Origin: DATKZH01 sp964475955
GTDB lineage: Bacteria > Planctomycetota > Planctomycetia > Pirellulales > Thermoguttaceae
Assembly: GCA_964475955.1 (NCBI GenBank)
Contig: CAYYZY010000069.1
Coordinates: forward strand, 1 to 35,954
DNA: 35,954 bases
Direction of reading: 5' to 3'
Under the pieces are notes generated by a model. That model was not told the DNA's origin. It did no database searches and saw only the letters and a list, made by a program, of their open reading frames with translations. Both the position numbers and the translations under genes were made by a program. Of the stretch, positions 25,244 through 33,406 are shown one piece after another (position 1 is the first letter of the stretch; each line of letters begins with the position of its first letter).

Positions 25244-25849
25244 CTATTCGGCCGGCTTCTCCTCCGGCGCCTCGTCGGTCTTCGGTTCGACCGCCTCGAA
25301 ATCCTTCTTGGGCAGCGCCGGCGCAGGCTCCTCGACTTTCTCCTCAGCCTTCTCCTCAGCCTTCTCCTCAGCCTTCTCTTCAGCGGCCGGTTTCTCGGGG
25401 GGCGCCTTTTCTTCGGCGGCGGGCTCCTCCGCTGGAGCTTTCTCCTCGGCCGCCGGCTTCTCGGGCGGCGCCTCTTTTTCAGCCGCCGGTTTTTCCATGG
25501 GGGCCTTCTTCTCAGCGGCCGGCTCCTCCGCAGGAGCCTCTTCCTTAGCCGCGGGCTCTTCGGCAGGGGCTTTTTCCTTGGCCGGAGCGGGCGCCTCCGC
25601 CGGAGCCTTTTCCTCGGCCGCGGGCTCTTCTTCGGCCGGCTGGTCCTCCATGGGAAGCGGTGGGGTCGTCACCTCTTCCCCGGCGCCTTCTTCGGTCGTT
25701 TCCTCCGCGGGCCCCTCGTCCGTCGGAACGTCGGGCGTCACCTGTCCACCCTCGTCGATCACCGGCTGGGTCGACTCCGGACCTTGGGGGCAGCCCATCG
25801 CAAAGAGCGCGATCCCCAGAAGCATCGCCACAAACGCGTACCGCTTCAT
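25244..25849 (-). CDS. Low-complexity lipoprotein with Glu/Ala/Pro/Lys repeats
   Basis: This is a 201-residue protein. A lipoprotein signal peptide (1-19, MKRYAFVAMLLGIALFAMGC) ends in a lipobox-like FAMGC with lipidation predicted at Cys20. After an acidic stretch (about 21-75), residues about 75-190 consist of tandem units of the type PAEEKAPAEEP / PAAEKEAPPEK, ending in EEKA repeated three or four times. No folded domain is recognisable; such sequence should form an extended, highly charged spacer, as in TonB-like or wall-spanning proteins, but no partner motif is seen. A strong ribosome-binding site (GGGAGGT) precedes the ATG at 25849, a candidate promoter lies at 25895-25923 and a good terminator follows. 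Repeat number may vary between strains. Confidence 0.82.
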   Translation of the reverse strand: MKRYAFVAMLLGIALFAMGCPQGPESTQPVIDEGGQVTPDVPTDEGPAEETTEEGAGEEVTTPPLPMEDQPAEEEPAAEEKAPAEAPAPAKEKAPAEEPAAKEEAPAEEPAAEKKAPMEKPAAEKEAPPEKPAAEEKAPAEEPAAEEKAPPEKPAAEEKAEEKAEEKAEEKVEEPAPALPKKDFEAVEPKTDEAPEEKPAE

Positions 25850-25894
25850 GTTACACCTCCCTCAAGTTGAACCATGGTTTCCGAGCCGGCGCTC

Positions 25895-25923
25895 AGGATA
25901 CTCCCTGCCCAAACGGAAGTAAA
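25895..25923 (-). promoter_or_regulatory. Candidate sigma-70 promoter of the lipoprotein gene
   Basis: On the minus strand a TTTACT (-35, 25918-25923) and TATCCT (-10, 25895-25900) are separated by 17 bases, about 45 bases upstream of the lipoprotein start codon. The hexamers are imperfect, and planctomycete promoter rules are poorly known. Confidence 0.35.
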
Positions 25924-26125
25924 CAAGTCGCCTTGTATCCGCGGCAGAAAATTTGTGCGACTGTCCCATCCCAAATCCGGCTTGACGGGTTCGGAGCGAC
26001 CGCATCCATGCGGTCCGGCGAGCAAAAGACATGCCGTCCAGACCCGGTCAATCGGGGCACTATGGGCACGGTGCCGGCATTTTCGCTTCCAAGAGGCCCA
26101 GATCGCCCCAGAACGTACGAAAGGG

Positions 26126-27112
26126 TCATCGCGAGCGCTCGCGACCGGGCCCTCGGGATGACACGCGGGCACGCCACCACGCCAGCGTGTCGCCAACCGT
26201 CTGCTCCAGCGGGATCGCCGGACGCCACCCCGTGGCTCGCTCGAGGCGCGTCGCGTCGGCGACGGCGTCCTGCTTGACGCCGGGCCGGGTTTCGACGACC
26301 GGGCGGCCGCGGCCCTCGTCTCCGCGCAGCAACTCGAACACGTCCCCCGACCGGCGGTTCACGCCCGAGCCCACGTTGTACACCTCACCCCGCTTTCCGC
26401 GCTCGGCCAGCAGGCGGTAGGCGCGGACCACGTCGCGCACGTCGGTCAGGTCGAGCCACGCATCGAGCGTGTAGACCTCGATCGGGTCGGAGCCGCCCCG
26501 GGCGACCTGTTCCGCCCACTGCGGCAGCATCATCTGCGGGCCCTGCCGGGGGCCCGTGTGTTGGAACGAGCGGGCGATGACCGCGTCGCACTCCAACTCA
26601 TGGACGGCGCGTCGGACCACCCCTTCGGCAGCGAGCTTCGTGCGACCGTACCCCCCCTTCGGGTCAAGCCGCGCCGTCTCCGGAACTCGCGGGGATCGGC
26701 GATCGACCCGTGCGTAGACGTGGCTGCTGCTGGTGAACAAGACTCGCGGCCGCGCCGGCAACGACGCGGCCAGTTCCAGCACGCGACGCGTCCCCTCGAC
26801 GTTCACCGCGTTGGCCCGCGCCGTGGGACGATCCGACCCACAATCCTCCGGCACGCTGATCGCCGCCAGGTGGAAGATCCAGTCGGGCCGGAATCGCTCG
26901 AGCGTGCGGCGCGCCCGGGCGACTTCCGCCGCGCCGGCCCCCAGGTCCCACGCAAACAGCTCCACCCGGCCGCGAAGCGTCGCCGGGCTCCGGTCCTCCC
27001 ACGCTCCGTCCGGCGAACAGCCCAGCACCGCGTCGCCGCATTCCAGGAGATGCTCCGCGAGAAAGCTCCCCGCGAAGCCGGGCGCGCCGGTGATCAAGGC
27101 CCGATGTGCCAT
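26126..27112 (-). CDS. NAD-dependent epimerase/dehydratase (GDP-mannose 4,6-dehydratase / RMD-like)
   Basis: The 328-residue protein is an extended short-chain dehydrogenase. The Rossmann motif TGAPGFAG (8-15) is at the very N-terminus, the catalytic triad includes Ser129/130 (FTSSSHVY), Tyr155 and Lys159 (YGRTK), and the C-terminal substrate region has LTDVRDVVRAYRLLAERGKRGEVYNVGSG. That last segment is typical of GDP-mannose 4,6-dehydratase and GDP-6-deoxy-lyxo-4-hexulose reductase. It probably makes a nucleotide-activated deoxy sugar for surface polysaccharide. The ATG at 27112 is preferred because the family starts with the Rossmann strand; an in-frame ATG at 27175 adds 21 residues. It is downstream of gyrA on the same strand, with a gap of 109 bases. 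Confidence 0.9.
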   Translation of the reverse strand: MAHRALITGAPGFAGSFLAEHLLECGDAVLGCSPDGAWEDRSPATLRGRVELFAWDLGAGAAEVARARRTLERFRPDWIFHLAAISVPEDCGSDRPTARANAVNVEGTRRVLELAASLPARPRVLFTSSSHVYARVDRRSPRVPETARLDPKGGYGRTKLAAEGVVRRAVHELECDAVIARSFQHTGPRQGPQMMLPQWAEQVARGGSDPIEVYTLDAWLDLTDVRDVVRAYRLLAERGKRGEVYNVGSGVNRRSGDVFELLRGDEGRGRPVVETRPGVKQDAVADATRLERATGWRPAIPLEQTVGDTLAWWRARVSSRGPGRERSR

Positions 27113-27221
27113 CGCCAATCGTTGGAGTGAATCGCCGCCCCGGTCGGCAACGTGGGACTTTAGACCGATCGCCAAGTCGGGGAACCACAGAAAGGGGGGG
27201 AACCGCCGATGAACGAGGACT

Positions 27222-30041
27222 TCAAGCCTCGCCGCCCGCCGGCTCCGCGACGCCGTTTTCCTGCCGCGGCACGCGCTTGACCGCCACGAGCGTGTCGGCC
27301 TCGTCGAGGTTCATGATCCGCACTCCCTGCGTGTTGCGACCGATGATGCGGATGTCGCTCGCCGGGACGCGCTGGATTTTGCCCCGCGCGGAGATCATCA
27401 GCAACTCGTCGTCGTCGCGGACCCGAACGATGCCGATCACGGGCCCGTTTCGCGCGGTGGTTCGGATGTCGTGCAGGCCCTTGCCGCCGCGACGCTGCGT
27501 GCGGTAGTAGCGCTGCGAGGAGCGGCCCGCTTCGTCCTCGTCTTCCGCGTTGGTTTCGTTGGATCCGTTGCTTTCGTTGGTTTCGTTGGCTCCGTTGGTT
27601 TCGTTGGCTCCGTTGGTTTCGTTGGCTCCGTTGGTTTCATTCGCTTCGTCGGCTGCGTCGTCGGGGGGGCCGTTCTCCGGCTCGGTCGACGAGTTCGGCC
27701 CGAAGGGCGTGCGCTTGCCGAAGCCGCGGGCGCAGGCCGTCAGCAGGGAGGCCTCGGGATCGGCCACCACCATGCCGACTACGCGGTCGTCGCCGATGAG
27801 CGTGATTCCCTTCACGCCGCTGGCCACGCGGCCCATGGGGCGGATGTCGGACTCCTGGAAGCGGATCGCCATTCCCAACGCCGTGGAGAGCACCACTTCG
27901 TCGCCCGGCTTGGTCACTACCACGTCGACCAGCTCGTCGCCCTCGCGAAGCTTGATGGCGATCAGGCCGCTCCGCCAGGGACGCCGGTAGGCCGAGAGGT
28001 CGGTCTTTTTGACCAGGCCGCGGCGCGTGGCCATCATCAGGTAGTGGCCCGGCGCGTCGAAGTCGCGCACCGCCCGGCAGTCGGTGATGTGTTCCCCTTC
28101 CGTCAGGTTGAGCACGTTGACCACGGCCCGGCCCCGGCTGTAACGCCCGTACTGCGGAAGCCCGTACACCTTGCACCAATACACCTTCCCCAGGTTCGTG
28201 AAGAACAGCAGGTAGTCGTGGGTGCTGGCCACGAACAAATGCTGGATCGGGTCTTCTTCCTCGGTGGCCGCCCCCTGAAGCCCCTTGCCGCCGCGCCGTT
28301 GCGCGCGGTAGGCCTTGACGGGCGTGCGCTTGACGTAGCCGTTGGAGCTGATCGAGACGACCATCGTCTCTTCGGTGATCAGGTCCTCCAGGTCGATGTC
28401 GCCGATCTCCTCGCCGCTGATTTCGGTGCGCCGGGCGTCGGCGAATCGCCGCTTCAGCTCGCGCAGGTCCTCGCGGATCAGGTCGAGGATGTTTCGGTCG
28501 TCGGAAAGCAGCCGGTTGTACTCGCGGATGTCGGCCAGAAGGCCCGCGTGCTCCTCGGCGAGCTTCTCCTGCTCCAGGTTGACCAGTTGGCCCAAGGTCA
28601 TGCGGAGGATGGCGTCGGCCTGGACGGGCGTAAGCGTGTAGTTCTCCTGGACACCCTGCTCCGACTGGAAAACGCCGAAGCCCTCATCGCCCAGCGCCCT
28701 TTCGAGCATGGCGGCCGGGCATTCGATCTGCATCAGCCGCTCTTTGGCCTCGGGTTGCGTCTTCGACGAGCGGATCACCCGAATCACCTCGTCGATGTTC
28801 GCGTGCGCAAGAAGCAGCCCCTCGACCGTGTGCTTCCTCTGGCGTGCTTTCCACAAGAGGTGCTGCGTGCGCCGGCGAATCACCTTGAGCCGGTGCCGCA
28901 CGAACTCCTCCAACAGCCCCTTGAACGACATCACCCGCGGCTTGCCGTCCAACAGGGCCAGGAAGATCAACGAGAAGCTGTCCTGAAGCGGCGAGAACTG
29001 GTAGAGCTGGTTGAGGACGATGTCCGGGTCGGCGTCGCGCTTCAGCTCCAACACCAGGCGGACCGGCTCTTTCAGGTCGCTTTCGTTGCGGATCGCCGAT
29101 ATGCCCGGGATCCGCCCCTCGTTCACCAGCGCGGCGATCCGCTCTTCCACGCGGTCGCGGGCCTGCTGGTAGGGGATCTCGCTGACGACGATCCGGTGCC
29201 GGCGGTTCGGCATTTCCTCGGTGCGACACCGCGCGCGGACCACGACCGTGCCGCGGCCCGTATGATAGCCCTGGCGAATTCCGTTCCGTCCGCAGATGAC
29301 GCCGCCGGTGGGGAAGTCGGGCCCGGGGCAGATTTCCAGCAGCTCGTCGATCGACACGTCGGGCTGGTCGATCAGCCTGATCAGGGCGTCGCAGATTTCC
29401 CCCAGGTTGTGCGGCGGGATGGAAGTCGCCATGCCGACGGCGATTCCCTGCGACCCGTTGACCAGCAGGTTGGGGAACCGGGACGGGAGGACGGCGGGCT
29501 CGGTGCCCTTTTCGTCGTAGGTCGGGATGAAGTCGACCGTGTCGCGCTTGAAGTCTTCCAGCATTAGCGCGGCAATGGCCGACATCCGCGCTTCGGTGTA
29601 CCGCATGGCCGCCGGGGGGAGCCCCGCGATCGACCCGAAATTGCCCTGCTTGTCGATCAGCGGGTACCGCGTGTTCCATTCCTGGGCCATGCGCACCAGG
29701 GTGGGGTAAATCGCCTGGTCGCCGTGGGGATGGTAGCGCTTCATCGTCTCGCCGACGATCCCCGCGCACTTCGACGTGGTCCCCCCGGGCGGGAGGTTCA
29801 AATCGTTGATGGCCACCAGGATGCGGCGCTGCGAAGGCTTGAGGCCGTCGCGCACGTCGGGAAGCGCGCGGCTGACGATGACGCTCATCGCGTAGGTCAG
29901 GTAGCTGCCCTTGAGCTCCTCCTGAATGGGCAGTTCGTGGAGGTCGGCCGGCGGATTCCCGTTGCCCTCATCGGGGCCCTGCTCGGGGGGGTTCCCCTCT
30001 TCACCGGGGGGATCAGGGGGTAAGTCGGAGGCGTCTGACAA
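27222..30041 (-). CDS. gyrA: DNA gyrase subunit A
   Basis: This 939-residue protein is the breakage-reunion subunit of DNA gyrase, which introduces negative supercoils. The catalytic Tyr148 lies in AAMRYTEARM, with the winged-helix region HPHGDQAIYPT before it (104-114). The GyrA-box QRRGGKG in the C-terminal beta-pinwheel identifies gyrase rather than topoisomerase IV, and a second QRRGGKG lies in a later blade. Three oddities are visible: an acidic Pro-rich N-terminal extension (about 35 residues), a low-complexity Asn/Glu/Thr insertion between pinwheel blades encoded by an 18-bp tandem repeat (27549-27656), and Gln109/Pro113 at the positions of E. coli Ser83/Asp87. The start is a TTG (30039-30041) with AAAGGA upstream, and a good promoter lies about 100 bases before it. 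Confidence 0.97.
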   Translation of the reverse strand: MSDASDLPPDPPGEEGNPPEQGPDEGNGNPPADLHELPIQEELKGSYLTYAMSVIVSRALPDVRDGLKPSQRRILVAINDLNLPPGGTTSKCAGIVGETMKRYHPHGDQAIYPTLVRMAQEWNTRYPLIDKQGNFGSIAGLPPAAMRYTEARMSAIAALMLEDFKRDTVDFIPTYDEKGTEPAVLPSRFPNLLVNGSQGIAVGMATSIPPHNLGEICDALIRLIDQPDVSIDELLEICPGPDFPTGGVICGRNGIRQGYHTGRGTVVVRARCRTEEMPNRRHRIVVSEIPYQQARDRVEERIAALVNEGRIPGISAIRNESDLKEPVRLVLELKRDADPDIVLNQLYQFSPLQDSFSLIFLALLDGKPRVMSFKGLLEEFVRHRLKVIRRRTQHLLWKARQRKHTVEGLLLAHANIDEVIRVIRSSKTQPEAKERLMQIECPAAMLERALGDEGFGVFQSEQGVQENYTLTPVQADAILRMTLGQLVNLEQEKLAEEHAGLLADIREYNRLLSDDRNILDLIREDLRELKRRFADARRTEISGEEIGDIDLEDLITEETMVVSISSNGYVKRTPVKAYRAQRRGGKGLQGAATEEEDPIQHLFVASTHDYLLFFTNLGKVYWCKVYGLPQYGRYSRGRAVVNVLNLTEGEHITDCRAVRDFDAPGHYLMMATRRGLVKKTDLSAYRRPWRSGLIAIKLREGDELVDVVVTKPGDEVVLSTALGMAIRFQESDIRPMGRVASGVKGITLIGDDRVVGMVVADPEASLLTACARGFGKRTPFGPNSSTEPENGPPDDAADEANETNGANETNGANETNGANETNESNGSNETNAEDEDEAGRSSQRYYRTQRRGGKGLHDIRTTARNGPVIGIVRVRDDDELLMISARGKIQRVPASDIRIIGRNTQGVRIMNLDEADTLVAVKRVPRQENGVAEPAGGEA
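27549..27656. repeat. 18-bp tandem repeat inside gyrA
   Basis: Three perfect copies of GTTGGCTCCGTTGGTTTC run from 27585 to 27638 (plus-strand reading), with degenerate copies on both sides covering about 27549-27656. Read on the coding strand the unit encodes six residues (NETNGA), so changes in copy number preserve the frame. Confidence 0.9.
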
Positions 30042-30443
30042 CGCAGGTCCTTTCGGCGAACTTGATGACGACCGACCCGCTGCCCTGCCTTCTCGAAGGG
30101 CTCCGGTAACGACGCAAGCGGTCGTTCAGATAACCGCTCAGTATAGCGATATAGCGGCCGCCGCACAACGGCATCCGGAAGAAAAACGTCGTCGTAAGCT
30201 TCTGCAAAAAAGGAACTTACGCCGCCAGGTTTGGCGAACACTTCACCCGCCCAAGCCAGCCGTCTCCCGCTCCGCGATTGGGCCCGCGCCGTGCCTCGAG
30301 GGGTGTCGCAAATCGTAGCGCATTGACCGATTCCGGTCGGTTCACGCGACGGGCCTCGCGGGCCCCCCGAGACATCCGAGGCATCCGAGACGGCCCGAAT
30401 CGGACCGGCAGCCCACGCTCCGGATTGCCCCGATTGGGGGGGG
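30042..30443. other. Region between gyrA and the gene remnant
   Basis: About 400 bases without a supported gene. The part next to gyrA holds its promoter and leader. The part next to the remnant has two adjacent CATCCGAG direct repeats near 30373-30390 in GC-rich sequence. Open frames reading out of the remnant are out of frame with its conserved-looking part. Confidence 0.45.
30140..30168 (-). promoter_or_regulatory. Probable sigma-70 promoter of gyrA
   Basis: On the minus strand TTGTGC (-35, 30163-30168) and TATACT (-10, 30140-30145) are separated by exactly 17 bases. Transcription would begin near 30133 and give a leader of about 90 bases before the TTG start codon of gyrA. It lies in the only A/T-rich patch of the intergenic region. 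Confidence 0.6.
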
Positions 30444-30975
30444 CTACTTGTACCGTACCGACAGCTCCGCGCCGGTCACCTGCGATCTGAGCCGGCCGCT
30501 CGAACGAAGGCCCGGCAGGAACGCCAGGCGATTGACGCCCCGCACCAGGGTCGACGCGGCGAGGTCCACCTCGAACGAACCCTCGTCGACGCGCCGAATC
30601 CGTCGGCCGGCGACCGGCACGCCGTTGACCTCGGCCCCGATCGACTCGGGCGGCGGAACCTCGGTCACCTGCACGCGCAGAAGCAGCTCCTCCAGTCGGC
30701 CGGCCGCGCGTGCCCGCTGCACGTCGTCGCCGACGACCAACTCGACGGGCGTCCCGTCGATGAGCCGCACCGGCAACTGGCCGGGGGCGTTGTTGTTCGG
30801 CGTAGTAGGCGGCGATGAAGCCGTGGAAGTGCTCGCGGACCTCGGGCTTCGCCCAGTCGAGCCCCGACCAGAACCAGGCCATCACCGCGTCGCTCGGATA
30901 GGTCCCGCGCCCGCGCTCCAAGGCTTCCGGCGCGCCGAGGAGCAGGTCGGGGCGTTGGACCTTCAGCGGCGCTTC
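30444..30975 (-). pseudogene. Truncated and frameshifted gene remnant downstream of the ThuA gene
   Basis: Two open segments in different frames appear to be one protein. The first (about 30975-30795) reads YPSDAVMAWFWSGLDWAKPEVREHFHGFIAAYYAE in pieces. The second (about 30797-30444) continues as NNNAPGQLPVRLIDGTPVELVVGDD and runs to VRYK and a stop. A shift of one base at the CAACAACAAC tract near 30795 would join them into one frame. The first segment has no good start codon; the frame runs back directly to the ThuA stop codon, so the N-terminus is missing. The last 75 residues look like a beta-rich domain. I do not recognise the family; the segment could be the 3' end of a larger secreted planctomycete protein. 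A sequencing error could explain the shift but not the missing start. Confidence 0.6.
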
Positions 30976-32001
30976 TCATTTCATCGCGTGATCGCTCGGC
31001 TTCACGCCCGGCTTGTGGCCCTTGAAGCCGTAGGGCAGCGGGTCGAACTCGCCGACGAGGTCGACGTTCGCCCGGGCGGGGATCTGGTCTTCGAGCCCCA
31101 CGCACCAGTAGGCCGCGTTGACCAGCAGCCGGCGCAGGCCCTCGCTCTTAAGATCGGTGGCGGCGCCCATCGTGGTGGTGAACACGCGCCCCGTCTCGCC
31201 GCTGTCGCCCTGGTAGGAGGTGATCCAGGCGACGGGCATCATCGGGTCGTTCTTTTCGCCCTCGACGGGCTTGGAGTCGGGCGTCATGCCGTCGAGCACC
31301 TGGCCCATCACCAGGGGGTGGCAGTCCTCGGGTAGCGGCAGGCGGACCTTGTAGACGTCGGTCGTGCCGAAGATGTCCTCCGAGCCGCGCACGATGGGGT
31401 GGTCCTCCATGCCCTCGGCGATCAGGCCCCGGGTGGCCTCGTGCTTGTGATGGCCGTGGTGGGCGATCCACGTTTCGCCCAGGATCTGCCGTCCGAAGCC
31501 GCCCTCCCACTCCTCGCTGCGCCAGCTCCAGTGGGAGTACTTCTTGCCGGGCGCGATGTTGAATGCGTGCGTGGCGGTGCGCATGCCGATGATCGGCCGG
31601 CCTGAGGCCACGTAATCGGCGATGTGCTTCATCTGGTCGTCGGGCAGGTCGCGGAAGCGCGTGGCGATGATCATCAGGTCGGCCGTCTTCAGCGCCTCCA
31701 GCCCGGGGATGTTCGAGCGGTTGATGGGATCGATCGTGCCCGTCTCCGGGTCGATGGCGAACAGCACGGTGCACTTGAAGCCGTGATGTTTGGCCAGGAT
31801 TTTGCCCAACTGGGTCAGGGCCTGTTCGGAGCGGTACTCTTCATCGCCGGAGACGAGCACGACGTGCTTCCCGTCGCCGGGGCCGTCGAAGCCGTCGTAC
31901 ACGACCCAGGGATCGTCGGCCATGAGCGGACCGCCCAGCAGGCAGGCCAGGGCGACGAGGGTGGGGATCACAGTCTGAAGTGCGTCTCGGGTGATGCGCA
32001 T
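30976..32001 (-). CDS. Secreted ThuA-domain protein
   Basis: The 341-residue protein has a signal peptide (about 1-28, cleavage after GPLMA), so it acts outside the cytoplasm. The mature part is a ThuA-like (glutamine-amidotransferase fold) domain: KHVVLVSGDEEYRSEQALTQLGKIL at the front, LMIIATRFRDLPDDQMKHIADYVASGRPIIGMRTATHAF in the middle and SEGLRRLLVNAAYWCVG near the end. ThuA was named from trehalose utilisation in rhizobia, and such domains are abundant in planctomycetes, often with sugar-degradation genes; no biochemical role should be assumed. A strong AAGGAGG precedes the ATG at 32001. The C-terminus (FKGHKPGVKPSDHAMK) looks natural, so the stop is not the result of the damage in the following remnant. 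Confidence 0.88.
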   Translation of the reverse strand: MRITRDALQTVIPTLVALACLLGGPLMADDPWVVYDGFDGPGDGKHVVLVSGDEEYRSEQALTQLGKILAKHHGFKCTVLFAIDPETGTIDPINRSNIPGLEALKTADLMIIATRFRDLPDDQMKHIADYVASGRPIIGMRTATHAFNIAPGKKYSHWSWRSEEWEGGFGRQILGETWIAHHGHHKHEATRGLIAEGMEDHPIVRGSEDIFGTTDVYKVRLPLPEDCHPLVMGQVLDGMTPDSKPVEGEKNDPMMPVAWITSYQGDSGETGRVFTTTMGAATDLKSEGLRRLLVNAAYWCVGLEDQIPARANVDLVGEFDPLPYGFKGHKPGVKPSDHAMK

Positions 32002-32427
32002 CGCGTACCTCCTTCACGGGGAAACGGCAATCTTGGGCGTCTGGCAGACGCTCGGCGCAGAGCGGGCAAGCGAGGGTGTGGCGTCGCCGGTCGACGTGCG
32101 GCTCGCCCCGCCTGGCGGGCGTCCACTCCCCCATCGTAGTCGGGGGCGGGGCGGGGTGCAACTTCCTGGATGGGCGAAAGAGAGGGCCGACCGGCGATCG
32201 TTCTGCGAGTTCCTAAATGACCGTGCGCAGTTCGCTTACACAAGCTGTAGGGAACGCCCTCCGCGGCGTTCCGCCTCCTCGGCAGTTCCGGAACGGCACA
32301 GAGGCCGTTCCCTACAGGGGCACCCGGGGCGCCGCGGAATCGCGCACGGTCTTTTAGCCGTCAATGTCCACGGCAGTGACGACAGCACGCGAAGCTGCAT
32401 GCAGCATTTGGGCGCGTCGCGAGTGAA
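32002..32427. other. Intergenic region with a REP pair
   Basis: The 426 bases between the ThuA and dehydrogenase genes hold no supported gene. The left half contains the upstream region of the ThuA gene and a G-rich tract near 32137-32158; the right half contains a twin-hairpin element (32245-32317). Confidence 0.5.
32245..32317. repeat. 73-bp twin-hairpin (REP pair) with 12-bp terminal inverted repeats
   Basis: The ends CTGTAGGGAACG (32245-32256) and CGTTCCCTACAG (32306-32317) are perfect inverted repeats. Each half also folds on itself. GGAACGCC (32251-32258) pairs with GGCGTTCC (32265-32272), and GGAACGGC (32290-32297) pairs with GCCGTTCC (32304-32311). Both are eight-pair stems with six-base loops. 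This is the layout of REP doublets (BIMEs) mobilised by RAYT transposases in other bacteria. Confidence 0.85.
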
Positions 32428-33348
32428 TCACGCCTCCCGCTCTTTCCAGTCGATCCCCGACATCGAGGCCAGCGCCAGCATTAGGGCCTGGGTGCCGTCG
32501 CGGTCGCCGCCCAGCGCCACCAGCGACAGGTAGAGCTGATGCGCCAGCGCCAGGCCCGGCATCGAGAGGCCCATGCGCTTCGATTCCTCCAGGGCGATCC
32601 CCATGTCCTTGACGAAGTGCTCGACGAAGAAGCCGGGGTCGAAGTTGTTGTCGATGATTCGGGCGCCCAGGTTCGAGAGCGACCAGCTCCCGGCGGCCCC
32701 GGAGGCGACCGACTTCATCACGGTGGTCAGGTCGAGGCCCGCGCGGTACCCGTAAAGCAGGGCCTCGCACACGCCGATCATGTTCGTGGCGATCAGCACC
32801 TGGTTGACCATCTTCGTGTGCTGGCCGGCGCCGGGGCCGCCCTGGTGGACGATCGTCCGGCCCATCGCCTCCCAGCAAGGCCCGAGGGCCTCGACGGTCT
32901 CCCCGTCGCCGCCGATCATGATCGAAAGGGTGCCCTCTCGGGCGCCGACGTCGCCGCCGGAGACCGGGGCGTCGATCGCCTGGACGCCTTTCTCGGTGGC
33001 CGCTTCGGCGATCTCGATCGCCAGGGAGGGCTCGCTGGTGGTCATGTCGACGACGACGTTCCCCTCTTGGCATCCGGCCAGCACGCCGTCTTCGCCGAGG
33101 ATGACGGCGCGGACGTCGTCGGGATAGCCGACGATGGTGAAGACGACGTCGGCGGCCTCGGCCACCTCCTTGGGGCTCATGGCCCACAGGGCCCCTCGCC
33201 CGAGCAGTCGCTCGGCCTTCTCGCGCGTGCGGTTGTAGACGGTGGTCGAGAAGCCGGCCCCGAGAAGATGGCCGCACATGCTGGAGCCCATCACCCCGGT
33301 TCCGATCCACCCGATGCGGGTCTTTCCCGGCTCGATCGTCATGGCCAT
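32428..33348 (-). CDS. NAD(P)-dependent 3-hydroxyisobutyrate dehydrogenase / tartronate semialdehyde reductase family
   Basis: This is a 306-residue beta-hydroxyacid dehydrogenase. The Rossmann motif GTGVMG (16-21) binds the cofactor, DAPVSGGDVGAREGTL (127-142) is the substrate-binding signature, and Lys179 in KMVNQ is the catalytic lysine position. The family oxidises 3-hydroxyisobutyrate, reduces tartronate semialdehyde or acts on similar 3-hydroxyacids; the exact substrate cannot be read. The residue after ADxxx of strand 2 is Asn39-Arg40 (VYNRT), which favours NADP(H) in this family. GAGGAA lies just ahead of the ATG at 33348. It is the gene nearest the flotillin operon on the same strand (58 bases) but there is no functional link. 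Confidence 0.92.
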   Translation of the reverse strand: MAMTIEPGKTRIGWIGTGVMGSSMCGHLLGAGFSTTVYNRTREKAERLLGRGALWAMSPKEVAEAADVVFTIVGYPDDVRAVILGEDGVLAGCQEGNVVVDMTTSEPSLAIEIAEAATEKGVQAIDAPVSGGDVGAREGTLSIMIGGDGETVEALGPCWEAMGRTIVHQGGPGAGQHTKMVNQVLIATNMIGVCEALLYGYRAGLDLTTVMKSVASGAAGSWSLSNLGARIIDNNFDPGFFVEHFVKDMGIALEESKRMGLSMPGLALAHQLYLSLVALGGDRDGTQALMLALASMSGIDWKEREA

Positions 33349-33406
33349 TTCGGTTCCTCTGTACGTTGGAGGTTCAGAAGCGCAGCAACTCCCGACTCGA
33401 GGGACT

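Noticed and set aside
27471..29567. A 698-codon plus-strand open frame across gyrA
   Set aside because: The minus strand is unambiguous gyrA; the plus-strand translation has no recognisable feature and starts inside the tandem repeat region.
30010..30443. CRISPR-like short direct repeats (CATCCGAG twice)
   Set aside because: Two adjacent 8-base copies with no regular spacer; too short and too few for an array. No CRISPR array was seen in the window.
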